Source: Clostridium estertheticum subsp. estertheticum
Lineage (GTDB): Bacteria > Bacillota > Clostridia > Clostridiales > Clostridiaceae
Length of the DNA: 64,000 bases
Assembly: GCF_001877035.1 (NCBI RefSeq)
Contig: NZ_CP015756.1
Location: forward strand, 3,277,001-3,341,000
Direction: 5' to 3'
In this document: positions 46,147 to 53,732 of the stretch, one piece after another
Position numbering within the stretch: the stretch's first letter is position 1
How the letters are laid out: every line of letters starts with the position of its first letter
Notes under the pieces: generated by a model
Database searches by the model: none
What the model was told of the DNA's origin: nothing
What the model saw: the letters and a program-made list of their open reading frames with translations, nothing else
Translations under genes and position numbers: made by a program

Positions 46147-46167
46147 CTATTTTATTATCTGTGACAC

Positions 46168-46290
46168 TTAATAATAATAATAATAATAATAATATACTTT
46201 TGCCTCATTAGTACTGTACCCAGTAGCCATCCTTATAACCATTGCAATAGCAATTAGCCAAGTCCACCCCTTCTTATAATATTTACTCAT
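46168..46290 (-). CDS. Small one-TM peptide ending in poly-tyrosine, possibly a gene remnant
   Basis: 40 aa: MSKYYKKGWT, a hydrophobic segment WLIAIAMVIRMATG, then STNEAKV and eight Tyr encoded by a (TAT)n microsatellite, ending at a TAA inside that repeat. Only GGAAA precedes the ATG. The basic-start plus TM looks like the N-terminus of a membrane protein whose remainder was lost; the repeat makes its length prone to slippage. Confidence 0.35.
   Translation of the reverse strand: MSKYYKKGWTWLIAIAMVIRMATGYSTNEAKVYYYYYYYY
46169..46194. repeat. (TAA)n microsatellite
   Basis: About eight consecutive TAA/ATA units. On the minus strand they encode the poly-Tyr end of the 40-aa ORF. Confidence 0.9.
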
Positions 46291-46459
46291 AGATTTAATT
46301 TCCAAAATTATTAACGCTTTATGCTATTTTTACGAATATAAGGTTTTAACCAAAATCATACATTTCTTTATGACGTAATTTACAAATATTTAGACATAAG
46401 AATGGTTCTATAACTTTGGACGTTAAAAAATATTATGGTTTTTCTATTACAAAAAATAG

Positions 46460-46506
46460 AAAAAGATACAGATAAATTAGATATACTAATCTTTGTATCT
46501 TTTTTT
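46460..46506 (+). terminator. Intrinsic terminator without an obvious gene
   Basis: AAAAAGATACA pairs with TGTATCTTTTT, with an inner ATTAG/CTAAT stem, then more T. No plus-strand gene ends here; the 46291-46459 stretch before it holds nothing recognisable. Confidence 0.6.
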
Positions 46507-46572
46507 ATATTTAAAATTTTTTTAAAAATGTCGTCTCATAAATAGCACTACTACCAAATTTCATTTTATTAC

Positions 46573-46957
46573 TTTGAAAGTCTATGAATTAAATTTTCAT
46601 TTACTATTCGTATCCACTGTTGATTCAATTGATCCCTCTTACCAAAACCTTGCATAAACTCGGATTGAAAGCTTAATGCTGAATCTTCCTCTTCAATCTG
46701 TTCTTGTATCAATGATAGTCATCCTTCAGATACTGGCCTAGTATATAACCAACCTATTGTGCTCTGATCATTGTCTACCCTAATCCAAAAATCCACCTTT
46801 CACAAGTATTGCAGGCATTTTTGTGTTTTTTAGTAAATATAAAAAACTTCCATCTTTTACTCCCCCATCTGAAAATGAATCAGGCGTAACATTTAAAATC
46901 CCCATTATGTAAGTTCTTTTACCTATTTCAAAATCTACGTTGCCTATTTCATAAACT
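46573..46957 (-). pseudogene. Decayed ORF with a folP-like (dihydropteroate synthase) fragment
   Basis: From 46957 the minus strand reads IGNVDFEIGKRTYIMGILNVTPDSFSDGG in pieces (GKRTYIMGILNVTPDSF is the FolP N-terminal signature). After about 30 residues the homology stops and an unrelated frame goes on (LLKNTKMPAILVKGGF). A one-base shift in a T5 run leads to IRVDNDQSTIGWLYTRPVSEG, a TGA, then LSLIQEQIEEEDSALSF to a stop near 46573. It is a composite of broken genes and not functional. Confidence 0.7.
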
Positions 46958-46959
46958 AC

Positions 46960-47163
46960 CTAGTCTAATATTTTTAGTTGTTTCTTGTTTATTAAAATCA
47001 ACCCAAGTTAAATGTTTTATAGAGCTTGTAACATTGAGTCCATTGGAATTAGAATTAGCCCTGATATAGAAGCTATCATTGCTACACTATATGTAACTAT
47101 CAGTGACACGAATGGATTCTAGCCTCAAACTATCAGCTATATTGTATGCTAATATTTCATCTG
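46960..47163 (-). pseudogene. Degraded coding remnant, unrecognised
   Basis: One minus-strand frame reads PDEILAYNIADSLRLESIRV, one stop, then FYIRANSNSNGLNVTSSIKH and LTWVDFNKQET before the folP-like fragment. Codon use is protein-like but no start or family is seen. Probably another broken gene between the folP-like fragment and the metallo-hydrolase gene. Confidence 0.4.
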
Positions 47164-47196
47164 GTGTTTTTTATTTATTAGAAAATTTTTGTTATT

Positions 47197-47973
47197 TTAA
47201 AATGTGTAATCCTCTCCGTCATCTGGCACTAAAACATTTGAAGACATACTTTTTTCATTAATAAAGCTTTTTAGTTCTTTTCTTGATAATGTCCAATGAT
47301 TCATAGCTTCCATATGGCTGACAATAATTTTTACGTTAGGGGCGGCTTTATGTACTTCATAGACATCATCTTTTCCCATAATGAGAGAGCCGCCTATCAG
47401 GAATTGATTATCTCCACCATTTACAACAATGACTTCTGGTATGTACGTTTCGATTACTTCCTTAACGGCTTTATACCATACAGTATCACCAGCTAGATAT
47501 AGTGTTTTTTCTTTTGGATGTTTAAAGATTACTCCACATACTTCACCAGCAACTTTTAATATTTCTCCTCTTCCGTGCTCGCCTTTTGTTTTAATTAATT
47601 GGATATCTTTAAAAAATGTATTTTTTTGTAAAACATCAACATTTTGAAAACCAGCCTTTCTAACTACTTTTGCATCTTCTTCATTTTGTACAAACATTTT
47701 TATACCTTTTGGTAAAATTTCTTTAGCAGCATCATCAAAGTGGTCTAAATGTAGATGAGTGACAATAACAGCATCTACATTTATAATTTCATCAATTGAT
47801 CTTGGCAAGCTAACTAAAGGATTAAATTGATCTTGTCGTATTGCATCTGGATAGCCCATACCCGGTCCGAAAGGTGGGTAAGTACCCTTATCTGCTAAAA
47901 CTGGATCAATTAAAAACTTTTTTCCCGCATATTGAACTACTATTGTAGCATTTCGAATTTGTCTAATATTCAT
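47197..47973 (-). CDS. MBL-fold metallo-hydrolase (UlaG-like), paralogue 1
   Basis: 258 aa. Metal site THLHLDHFD at 72-80 (H73, H75, D77, H78), later TKGEHGRGE and LAGDTVWY, ends HWTLSRKELKSF...DDGEDYTF. Related to UlaG/YtnP-type hydrolases; substrate unknown. AAAGGAG precedes the ATG. A paralogue of the same length lies at 55327 in the opposite direction and a deleted copy at 48475. Confidence 0.9.
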   Translation of the reverse strand: MNIRQIRNATIVVQYAGKKFLIDPVLADKGTYPPFGPGMGYPDAIRQDQFNPLVSLPRSIDEIINVDAVIVTHLHLDHFDDAAKEILPKGIKMFVQNEEDAKVVRKAGFQNVDVLQKNTFFKDIQLIKTKGEHGRGEILKVAGEVCGVIFKHPKEKTLYLAGDTVWYKAVKEVIETYIPEVIVVNGGDNQFLIGGSLIMGKDDVYEVHKAAPNVKIIVSHMEAMNHWTLSRKELKSFINEKSMSSNVLVPDDGEDYTF

Positions 47974-48178
47974 AATTACAGCTCCTTTTCTTTTGGTCTA
48001 TATATACTTTATACTTTATAAAGAGACTTTTACATGGATAAAATCAAGTCTTTTGGCTATATAACTTGAATAATGAAAGTAATTAAAAAATGTTAGATAA
48101 CTCGGATAAGCGATTCTTAGCCGGATTGTCCCGAAACAATTGTATCACCATGAAAAAGTTTTGCGATTAGCCAGTTAA
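47974..48178. other. Intergenic, no gene seen
   Basis: Holds the upstream region of paralogue 1 (minus strand) and AT-rich sequence; a few fragments resemble decayed coding sequence but none can be assigned. Confidence 0.4.
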
Positions 48179-48280
48179 AGTGATGAGGAGCGTATAATAA
48201 CTTTAGGGGCATATAAAGAAAACAAAGAAATTATGTTTTATGTTAAAAATTCAGGGGAACAAATACAACATAACGGTTAA
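48179..48280 (+). pseudogene. Histidine kinase C-terminal remnant
   Basis: An open frame reads SDEERIITLGAYKENKEI then MFYVKNSGEQIQ and stops. This is the style of the HATPase region around the N and G1 boxes (xVxNSGxxI). No start and no phospho-acceptor domain. The response regulator stub follows 17 bp later, so a two-component operon once stood here. Confidence 0.55.
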
Positions 48281-48297
48281 TGAAGGAGGGATAATAC

Positions 48298-48393
48298 ATG
48301 CATAATAGTGGTATAAAGATAATGATTATTGATGATGATTTTGGAATAGTTGATTCTATAAATATTTTTCAACTTCTTTCATTATTCAAGTAA
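48298..48393 (+). pseudogene. Response regulator N-terminal remnant
   Basis: 31 codons from an ATG with a perfect GAAGGAGGG site: IKIMIIDDDFGIVDSINIF, the beta-1 strand and acidic pair of a receiver domain, then a stop after LLSLFK. The phosphorylated Asp and everything after it are missing. Confidence 0.7.
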
Positions 48394-48474
48394 AACTACA
48401 AAAAGACTTGATTTTATCTATGTATCTGTTCATTGGTAATAGTATAAAATATATGTAAATCAAAGAAAAAAAGA
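48394..48474. other. Short intergenic stretch between two remnants
   Basis: AT-rich, nothing recognisable. Confidence 0.3.
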
Positions 48475-48602
48475 GAGACGCTGGTTTTAAAAATATAGAA
48501 ATTTAATGTATGTGGCATTTTCTTTAAGCATCCAACTGAAAAAGTTTTATATGTAGCGAAAATACCATATGGTATGAAGGTGGAGGAGAATACACATTTT
48601 TA
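48475..48602 (+). pseudogene. Internally deleted third copy of the MBL-fold hydrolase gene
   Basis: The frame reads DAGFKNIEI, then after a gap VCGIFFKHPTEKVLYVA, then YGMKVEENTHF. These match three separate stretches of paralogue 2 (DAGFKNIEVL, VCGIVFEHSTEKTLYVAG and the end DDGEDYTF). The metal-binding part and the middle are gone. Closest to the 55327 gene in orientation. Confidence 0.75.
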
Positions 48603-48897
48603 AAAAAACAAAATTTTAGGGACAAATAAAAACATCATTATAATATAAGCCAAAAGTCTATTAGTGAATCAATAATCATATTGGCGGGTGACTTTGTTAA
48701 TATAAGGCATTAATGACTCCTGAAACTCAAAGCATATCCTCGAAGAAAACAAGTTATTATCTTGCAATACATTGGAAATCTGTTAAAAAGATATTATAAA
48801 GACATTCTGATGAATAATGTGTTTAGGAGCTTTTATGAAGCAATTGAACAAACAAAATATGATGTAGTTAAAAAAAACAAAACTTTAAAAACAACAT
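48603..48897. other. Intergenic, mostly decayed sequence
   Basis: 295 bp. A 29-codon plus-strand frame from 48810 (NNVFRSFYEAIEQTKYDVV) ends at 48899; no ribosome site, probably a remnant. Nothing else is supported. Confidence 0.35.
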
Positions 48898-48936
48898 AAA
48901 ACAGGAATTGTCTCGCTATGGGAATTCCCTGTTTTT
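48898..48936 (-). terminator. Terminator of the Lrp-type gene
   Basis: AAACAGGGAATT pairs with AATTCCTGTTTT (one bulge) on the minus strand; the stop codon of the regulator lies in the 5' arm. Confidence 0.75.
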
Positions 48937-49350
48937 GGTTGTTTCGTTAATAATAACAGTTAATTTATAATTTACATAATTGTTTAAGTCTATCAAGAAT
49001 TTATCTAACAGCTCGTTAGATGGAAATTTGCATTCAAGAAGATAACACCCATCTCCGCTGATTTTATAGTTAAGCATTATATATTCTACTTGTGAGCTTA
49101 TGAATGACAGATAGGGTTGATGATGCTCGCTTTTCGTATAGATATTTATCATTACGTGAATGGAGTAACCCAATTTCGCTTGATTAACTTTAATAGTATA
49201 TCCCTCAATAACGCCATTATCCTCTAATTTTGCAACCCTAGTTGAGGCTGCTTGCCCTGTCAAATGAACCTTCTCTCCCAACTCTTTCATAGTGATACGG
49301 CTGTTTCGAGACAGTTCCGCTAAAATATGCCTATCCGTGTTATCTAACAT
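48916..49350 (-). CDS. Lrp/AsnC family transcriptional regulator
   Basis: 144 aa from the ATG at 49350; a GTG six codons earlier overlaps the GGAAGGA site. N-terminal HTH (LDNTDRHILAELSRNSRIT, ASTRVAKLEDNGVIEGY) and C-terminal RAM/AsnC ligand domain. Binds amino acids in the family; target unknown. Promoter TTGACA-17-TAGCAT at 49447-49475 gives a leader of about 90 nt. Confidence 0.92.
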   Translation of the reverse strand: MLDNTDRHILAELSRNSRITMKELGEKVHLTGQAASTRVAKLEDNGVIEGYTIKVNQAKLGYSIHVMINIYTKSEHHQPYLSFISSQVEYIMLNYKISGDGCYLLECKFPSNELLDKFLIDLNNYVNYKLTVIINETTKNREFP

Positions 49351-49446
49351 TTTTTCAATTCCTTCCACTATTCAATTTATCTTATTACTACAGTAACCTT
49401 GAAAACATTCAGTCGCTGAACTAATAATTCGATACATTTGATGCCA

Positions 49447-49475
49447 ATGCTATCATTTCATATTTAATTTGTCAA
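49447..49475 (-). promoter_or_regulatory. Promoter of the Lrp-type gene
   Basis: Minus strand TTGACA (49475-49470), 17 bp, TAGCAT (49452-49447). Confidence 0.65.
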
Positions 49476-49550
49476 TGCGGTTTAGTATTTCAATTTTTTT
49501 AAAACAATCTAAATTGGGTTTTAAATGCAAGGTTATATTACGAAAACTAA

Positions 49551-49748
49551 AATAAGTGGGCAGACTGGATTACAAGCTCATTAACTTTTCTTGTTATAAG
49601 CTGTTCATGTGCACTTGTTATTTCTATACCTTTTAGTTTTTTCGGTGGTATTGGAGGTGCATCTTCATTTGTAACTGGGAACGTAGATTACAAAATTATA
49701 TTGTATTTTACTTTCCCATTATTGTATTTATACACATATAGATTATAA
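49551..49748 (+). pseudogene. Membrane protein fragment
   Basis: 65 codons open from directly after a stop codon, without start or ribosome site: WADWITSSLTFLVISCSC, then PFSFFGGIGGASSFVTGN, then ILYFTFPLLYLYTYRL. Two TM-like segments around a Gly-rich loop. It looks like a piece of a transporter or integral membrane protein; family not identified. Confidence 0.5.
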
Positions 49749-49751
49749 CAT

Positions 49752-49780
49752 TTGACAAAGTCTGATTTCTGAATTATCAT
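49752..49780 (+). promoter_or_regulatory. Promoter of the ArsR-type gene
   Basis: TTGACA (49752-49757), 17 bp, TATCAT (49775-49780), 33 bp before the ATG. No obvious 12-2-12 metal-sensor operator is seen. Confidence 0.7.
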
Positions 49781-49813
49781 TGAGAAAAATAAGCGTCAAA
49801 GGAAGTGGAAATC

Positions 49814-50179
49814 ATGGCACATTATAATTTACCCCATGATCATGGGCAGAATATAGATAAGATATTAGATAAGATGCCCCAAATAGAACAATTTCAAGAA
49901 GTAGCCACTTCTTTCCAACAACTTGGTGATGGTACGCGTCTGCGTATTCTTTGGCTTTTATGTCACAGCGAAGAGTGCGTCTCCAACATAGCTGCAACCA
50001 TGGGAATGAGTGATCCTGCTGTTTCACATCATCTACGCATCTTGAGAAATAACGGTTTGATTGTCAGCAGACGTGCCGGGAAAGAAGTCTATTATAAATT
50101 ATCAGATAATGAGAGGGCAAATTTACTACACAAGACAATGGATACTATGTTTGAAATATCATGTCCAACATATATATGA
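49814..50179 (+). CDS. ArsR/SmtB family transcriptional regulator
   Basis: 121 aa from the ATG at 49814. Winged helix with ECVSNIAATMGMSDPAVSHHLRIL as recognition region and GKEVYYKLSD wing. N-terminus is His-rich (HYNLPHDHGQ); ECV at the start of the HTH gives a Cys as in ArsR/CadC types. Metal sensing is likely but no metal transporter gene is adjacent; only a transposase remnant follows, so its target has been lost or lies elsewhere. Confidence 0.9.
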   Translation: MAHYNLPHDHGQNIDKILDKMPQIEQFQEVATSFQQLGDGTRLRILWLLCHSEECVSNIAATMGMSDPAVSHHLRILRNNGLIVSRRAGKEVYYKLSDNERANLLHKTMDTMFEISCPTYI

Positions 50180-50189
50180 TGCAAACACG

Positions 50190-50455
50190 TTACTATTGTG
50201 TTTTATGGTAACAAGTCTAACTAAAGCAGTAGAAGTAACCTTTATCCGATGTTCAAGTTCGATAAATTTCTTGGAGATGGTGCTCATGATAATAACCCTA
50301 CTTATGACCTATTAGATGCTTGGAATATAACGGCCATAATTCCTTTAAATAAAAAAGGGTTAGGTAAATTTAAATATGAGCCTCCAATCAAAGTAGATGA
50401 CGATGGTATCCCAATTTGTATGGACGAAATTCCTATTATTTACGATTACCATGAT
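50190..50455 (+). pseudogene. Transposase remnant
   Basis: In one frame from about 50249: KFLGDGAHDNNPTYDLLDAW, NITAIIPLNKKGLGKFKYEP, PIKVDDDGIPICMDE. The D of GDGAHD and the ICM block resemble the catalytic middle part of IS transposases of the DDE class seen in clostridia. The preceding 60 bp carry the upstream part in another frame (LTKAVEVTFI). Both ends are lost. Confidence 0.6.
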
Positions 50456-50495
50456 AAGGGCATCGCCACAGAATTAAGTGGCGATGCCCTTTTTT
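50456..50495 (+). terminator. Strong hairpin terminator
   Basis: Perfect 14-bp stem AAGGGCATCGCCAC / GTGGCGATGCCCTT with an 8-nt loop and six T. It is more GC-rich than its surroundings and may come from the lost mobile element. It ends the arsR transcript. Confidence 0.85.
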
Positions 50496-50634
50496 AAGCT
50501 TTTTATATTATAACTAGTAAGTCGTGAACACTTTTTAATGGTTCTACAATCTAACTTCATTTAATTGAAATATTTTCACATTAAGGGTTAGTTTCCGAAT
50601 TCACTCATATTAAGTTTAAATTATTGGCAGTCAA

Positions 50635-51105
50635 TTACTTTCCTTTAAATTCTAAGTTGTATGTTTGTATTTTATCATATCCCTTAGCAGTAACTGCACT
50701 CAAACGAATTATTGTATAATCTGGATCTGTAACTCCACCCGGAAAAAATATTTTCCACATATCATGCCATAGGACCTTTTTTATTTCCATATCAGTTACT
50801 ATTTCTGCTTCTCCAGTAAGCATAAGACCTCTTTGTTCATCTGCTTTGCAGTAATATAAACATATTTTAGGATTCTCCATTATACTTTTCATCTTAGATG
50901 ATGATGTATTGGTTGTTACATATGTTACTAAACTAGATTCATTTTCGTCAAACATATTAACCAAGTCTGGATATTGATTAACATTTCTAAGATTTAATAA
51001 TGCTCTTGTTTCTGGGGCATTATTACTAGTTACCGTTGATAGATATACAACGTCCGCTTTGTTCATTAGATCATTACTTAATTTAATTGCTTGAATATTA
51101 TTCAT
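50635..51105 (-). CDS. Pyridoxamine 5'-phosphate oxidase-like flavoprotein
   Basis: 156 aa. Split-barrel fold of the PNPOx family (general stress protein 26 group): ADVVYLSTVTSNNAPETRAL, SSSKMKSIMENPKICLYY, GLMLTGEAEIV. Probably binds FMN or F420-like cofactor; substrate unknown. GGTGGTG precedes the ATG. Divergent from the MarR gene; its promoter holds the same operator sequence as that of marR, so both are co-regulated. Confidence 0.87.
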   Translation of the reverse strand: MNNIQAIKLSNDLMNKADVVYLSTVTSNNAPETRALLNLRNVNQYPDLVNMFDENESSLVTYVTTNTSSSKMKSIMENPKICLYYCKADEQRGLMLTGEAEIVTDMEIKKVLWHDMWKIFFPGGVTDPDYTIIRLSAVTAKGYDKIQTYNLEFKGK

Positions 51106-51179
51106 TCAATTGCACCACCTTATTTATTTTTGCAAATTGTTATGCAGTAATATTACCTTCAAATATATTACTATATAGA

Positions 51180-51209
51180 ATACTACCATATAGTAATATA
51201 TCGTGTCAA
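51180..51209 (-). promoter_or_regulatory. Promoter of the PNPOx-like gene with MarR-type operator (site A)
   Basis: Minus strand TTGACA (51209-51204), 18 bp, TAGTAT (51185-51180). The spacer and -10 are covered by the palindrome TTACTA-N5-TAGTA (51181-51197), and a further half-site ATTACTA lies at 51167-51173. The 19-bp sequence TACTACCATATAGTAATAT-like is shared with site B. Confidence 0.75.
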
Positions 51210-51304
51210 TAGCTATTTAATAAACAAATCTTTAAAAATTCATTTATTAAAAAAATTATGTTTAATATCTAAAATAGAAATTGTTATTGTTATTATAATT
51301 AGTC

Positions 51305-51333
51305 TTGACACAATTACTACCATATAGTAATAT
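51305..51333 (+). promoter_or_regulatory. Promoter of the MarR gene with operator (site B)
   Basis: TTGACA (51305-51310), 17 bp, TAATAT (51328-51333). The palindrome ATTACTA-CCATA-TAGTAAT (7-5-7 with one central base less on symmetry) occupies 51313-51331, between and over the -35 and -10 boxes, a classic repressor position. Confidence 0.8.
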
Positions 51334-51391
51334 CCTAAATAACAGTAATAATATTTATGTTAAATAATATATAAAAAAAGGAATGATATCA

Positions 51392-51835
51392 GTGTTAAAT
51401 AATACACAAGGTGGTTTTTTTATTTCACAAATAAAACAAATTAGCGGAAGAATTTTCGAAAAAATACTTGTTAGAAACAAAATAGATGATTTTAATGGTC
51501 CTCAAGGAAGAATTTTATACATACTTTGGCAAGAAGATTCAATTCCTATAAAGGAATTATCCAAAAAGACTGGATTGGCATTAACTACACTTACAAGTAT
51601 GCTTGACCGAATGGAATCAGCAGAGCTCGTCAATAGAACATTCACCAAAACAGATAGAAGAAAAGTTTTGATTGTTTTAACGGAAAAAGCTAAAAAACTA
51701 AAAAATAAATATGATGAAGTCTCATCTCAAATGAACGAAATTTATTATGATGGTTTTAGTGATGATGAAATACTACAGCTTGAAAACTATTTATCAAGAA
51801 TATTAAAAAATTTAAAGCAAAAACAAGAGGAATAA
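51392..51835 (+). CDS. MarR family regulator of a radical SAM pair locus
   Basis: 147 aa from a GTG at 51392, nine bases after AAAGGA; an ATG three codons upstream overlaps that site. Winged helix (IPIKELSKKTGLALTTLTSM, LDRMESAELVNRTFTKTDRR with the DRR wing) between dimerisation helices. It precedes two radical SAM genes, the layout of the radical SAM mobile pair system with its MarR regulator. Two operator copies at 51181 and 51313 imply autorepression and control of the divergent PNPOx-like gene. Confidence 0.9.
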   Translation: MLNNTQGGFFISQIKQISGRIFEKILVRNKIDDFNGPQGRILYILWQEDSIPIKELSKKTGLALTTLTSMLDRMESAELVNRTFTKTDRRKVLIVLTEKAKKLKNKYDEVSSQMNEIYYDGFSDDEILQLENYLSRILKNLKQKQEE

Positions 51836-51839
51836 AGCT

Positions 51840-52067
51840 ATGAAAATTTGTGATATAGAAAAACTAATTCGAAGTTTGAATTCTGTAAACGGATGTACAG
51901 TAGGCTGTAATTATTGCTATGCAAAGGGAATTAACAATCGTTTTAATATAACACCTAACTAAATAAACTAAAGCAAAAATATTCCCGTTTTTATTAAAGG
52001 ATATTGTGCAGACATCGTAGGTGAAGAAAATATGATTCAAGAACTTCCAAAAGACTTTCGCAAATAA
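51840..52067 (+). pseudogene. Radical SAM mobile pair protein A, deleted
   Basis: Starts at ATG 51840, four bases after the MarR stop: MKICDIEKLIRSLNSV, then NGCTVGCNYCYAKGINNRF with the C-x3-C-x2-C cluster motif, then a stop at 51962. A C-terminal piece in another frame (VFIKGYCADIVGEENM, IQELPKDFRK) ends at 52067. About two thirds of the protein are missing. Confidence 0.75.
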
Positions 52068-52092
52068 ATTGTTTTGTAAAGGAGAAACTTCC

Positions 52093-52953
52093 ATGATAAA
52101 AGAAAATATAAAAGAAGTAAAAAACTATGTATCAAAATCTAATCTCCCTACTTATGATTATGTTATAAATCCTTATGTTGGCTGCCCTCACGCATGTAAA
52201 TACTGCTATGCAAGCTTTATGAAGAGATTTACAAATCACAATCAAGAAGATTGGGGATCATTTATAGATGTTAAAGTTTGTGATAATAAAATAAATATAA
52301 AAAAATTAGAAAATAAGACAGTTTCACTGTCCTCAGTAACTGACTGCTATAACCCTCTAGAAGCTAAATACCAAATCACTAGAGGAATTTTAGAGCAATT
52401 TAAAGGTTCAAATGTAATTTTAGGTATTGTTACAAAATCAAAATTAATACTAAGAGATATTGATATTCTAAAACAAATAAAAAATCTTACAGTAGCAATT
52501 TCTATTAATACATTAGACGAAGACTTTAAAAATGATATGGATCGTGCTAGTAGTATAAAAGACAGACTAAACACTCTAAAGACACTACACGAAAACGGCA
52601 TTTATGTTGTGTTATTTATGTCTCCAATATTTCCATACATTACCGATTTTAAAAGCATTATAGAAACAAGTAAAGATTATGTTAATGAGTATTGGTTTGA
52701 AAATCTAAATTTAAGAGGGGATTATAAGTATAGAATCCTAAACTATATTGAGGAGAAATATCCTCACTTTATAGACAAGTATAAAGAAATTTATATTAAG
52801 AAAGACATGAATTATTGGGAACTTTTATCCAAGGATATTGATATTTATTGTAAAGCAGCTGGAGTAAAGTATGTGAATTTCTTTTATCATGAACAGCTTG
52901 TCAAAAATAAGTTAGAAAATAAAAATATCAGAATTAAAAATGATAATGTGTGA
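52093..52953 (+). CDS. Radical SAM protein, mobile pair protein B type
   Basis: 286 aa from the ATG at 52093, eight bases after AAAGGAG. Radical SAM cluster in NPYVGCPHACKYCYASFMKR (C-x3-C-x2-C), followed by DVKVCDNK and SSVTDCYNPLEAKYQ, as in spore-photoproduct-lyase-like and DUF1848-like proteins. Reaction unknown. The sister gene A just upstream is broken, so this copy may act alone or be idle. Frame and motifs are intact. Confidence 0.88.
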   Translation: MIKENIKEVKNYVSKSNLPTYDYVINPYVGCPHACKYCYASFMKRFTNHNQEDWGSFIDVKVCDNKINIKKLENKTVSLSSVTDCYNPLEAKYQITRGILEQFKGSNVILGIVTKSKLILRDIDILKQIKNLTVAISINTLDEDFKNDMDRASSIKDRLNTLKTLHENGIYVVLFMSPIFPYITDFKSIIETSKDYVNEYWFENLNLRGDYKYRILNYIEEKYPHFIDKYKEIYIKKDMNYWELLSKDIDIYCKAAGVKYVNFFYHEQLVKNKLENKNIRIKNDNV

Positions 52954-52970
52954 AAGGTGTCTGGAGTCCA

Positions 52971-53102
52971 TTAGATGGTTCCTACTCCACTTAAAATAGT
53001 ATTATTCAAAATTGTATAATACATCAAAGCACCTGCCAATAATAAAGTTATACTGTTTGTCACTGAGCTTAGAAGAATTAATCTGACTATAGTTAGAAAC
53101 AT
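52971..53102 (-). CDS. Short membrane ORF, possible transporter remnant
   Basis: 43 aa, almost entirely hydrophobic (MFLTIVRLILLSSVTNSITL, then LLAGALMYYTILNN). No ribosome site. A stop lies four to six codons upstream in frame. More likely a fragment of a larger membrane protein than a gene. Confidence 0.3.
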   Translation of the reverse strand: MFLTIVRLILLSSVTNSITLLLAGALMYYTILNNTILSGVGTI

Positions 53103-53297
53103 AAGTCCATAAATTTTCTTTTATTTTAATCACATTTAATCACTCTTCCTTTCTTAAGTAAATTTTTTTATTAGCTACCTTGACTTCTTTTTCTATTGCT
53201 GATAAAATCTAATTAACAGCAACTTCAGTGTAGCATCACACTTCTATAAACTCAAGTAGCTGTTAATAATATTTTAACATAAAGGAGTATTACTTTT

Positions 53298-53732
53298 ATG
53301 AAATATTCAACCAAACTAAGTCATGCAGTACACATATTAGTTTTTATTAAAATTAATCCAAGTTATGATTTAAGCAGTACAGCTATCGCCAAGAGCATTC
53401 AGACAAATCCTGGATGCGTAAGACAAATCATGATGAAATTACGAGAAGCCGGATTATTAAACAGTGTTACTGGGCACGCTAAACCATCGTTAGCAAAAAA
53501 AACTGCTGATATCACACTTCTAGATCTCTATCGTGCTGTAGAAGGTACCAAGCCTCTATTGCACCTTGATACGCAAACCAATCCTGATTGTGGTGTGGGT
53601 ATGAATATTCAGCTTTCATTACAGAAATATTATGATGAAATTCAAGAAACTGCTGAACATAAAATGAAAGAAATCACTTTGGATCATATCATTAACCTAT
53701 ACTATAAAAATGTAGATCAATTCTATATATAA
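53298..53732 (+). CDS. Rrf2 family transcriptional regulator
   Basis: 144 aa. N-terminal winged helix (KYSTKLSHAVHILVFIKINP, IQTNPGCVRQIMMKLREAGL), then the dimer helix. The three-Cys Fe-S motif of IscR/NsrR is absent (only DCGVGMNIQ in that position), so it belongs to the cluster-free YwnA-like group. AAAGGAG before the ATG. Regulated gene not evident. Confidence 0.9.
   Translation: MKYSTKLSHAVHILVFIKINPSYDLSSTAIAKSIQTNPGCVRQIMMKLREAGLLNSVTGHAKPSLAKKTADITLLDLYRAVEGTKPLLHLDTQTNPDCGVGMNIQLSLQKYYDEIQETAEHKMKEITLDHIINLYYKNVDQFYI

Noticed and set aside
46169-46194. Short regular repeats as a CRISPR array
   Set aside because: They are a 3-bp microsatellite with no spacers; no cas genes are present.
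50249-50497. 82-codon frame as an intact gene
   Set aside because: It lacks a ribosome site, matches only the middle of a transposase and reads on through a terminator hairpin.
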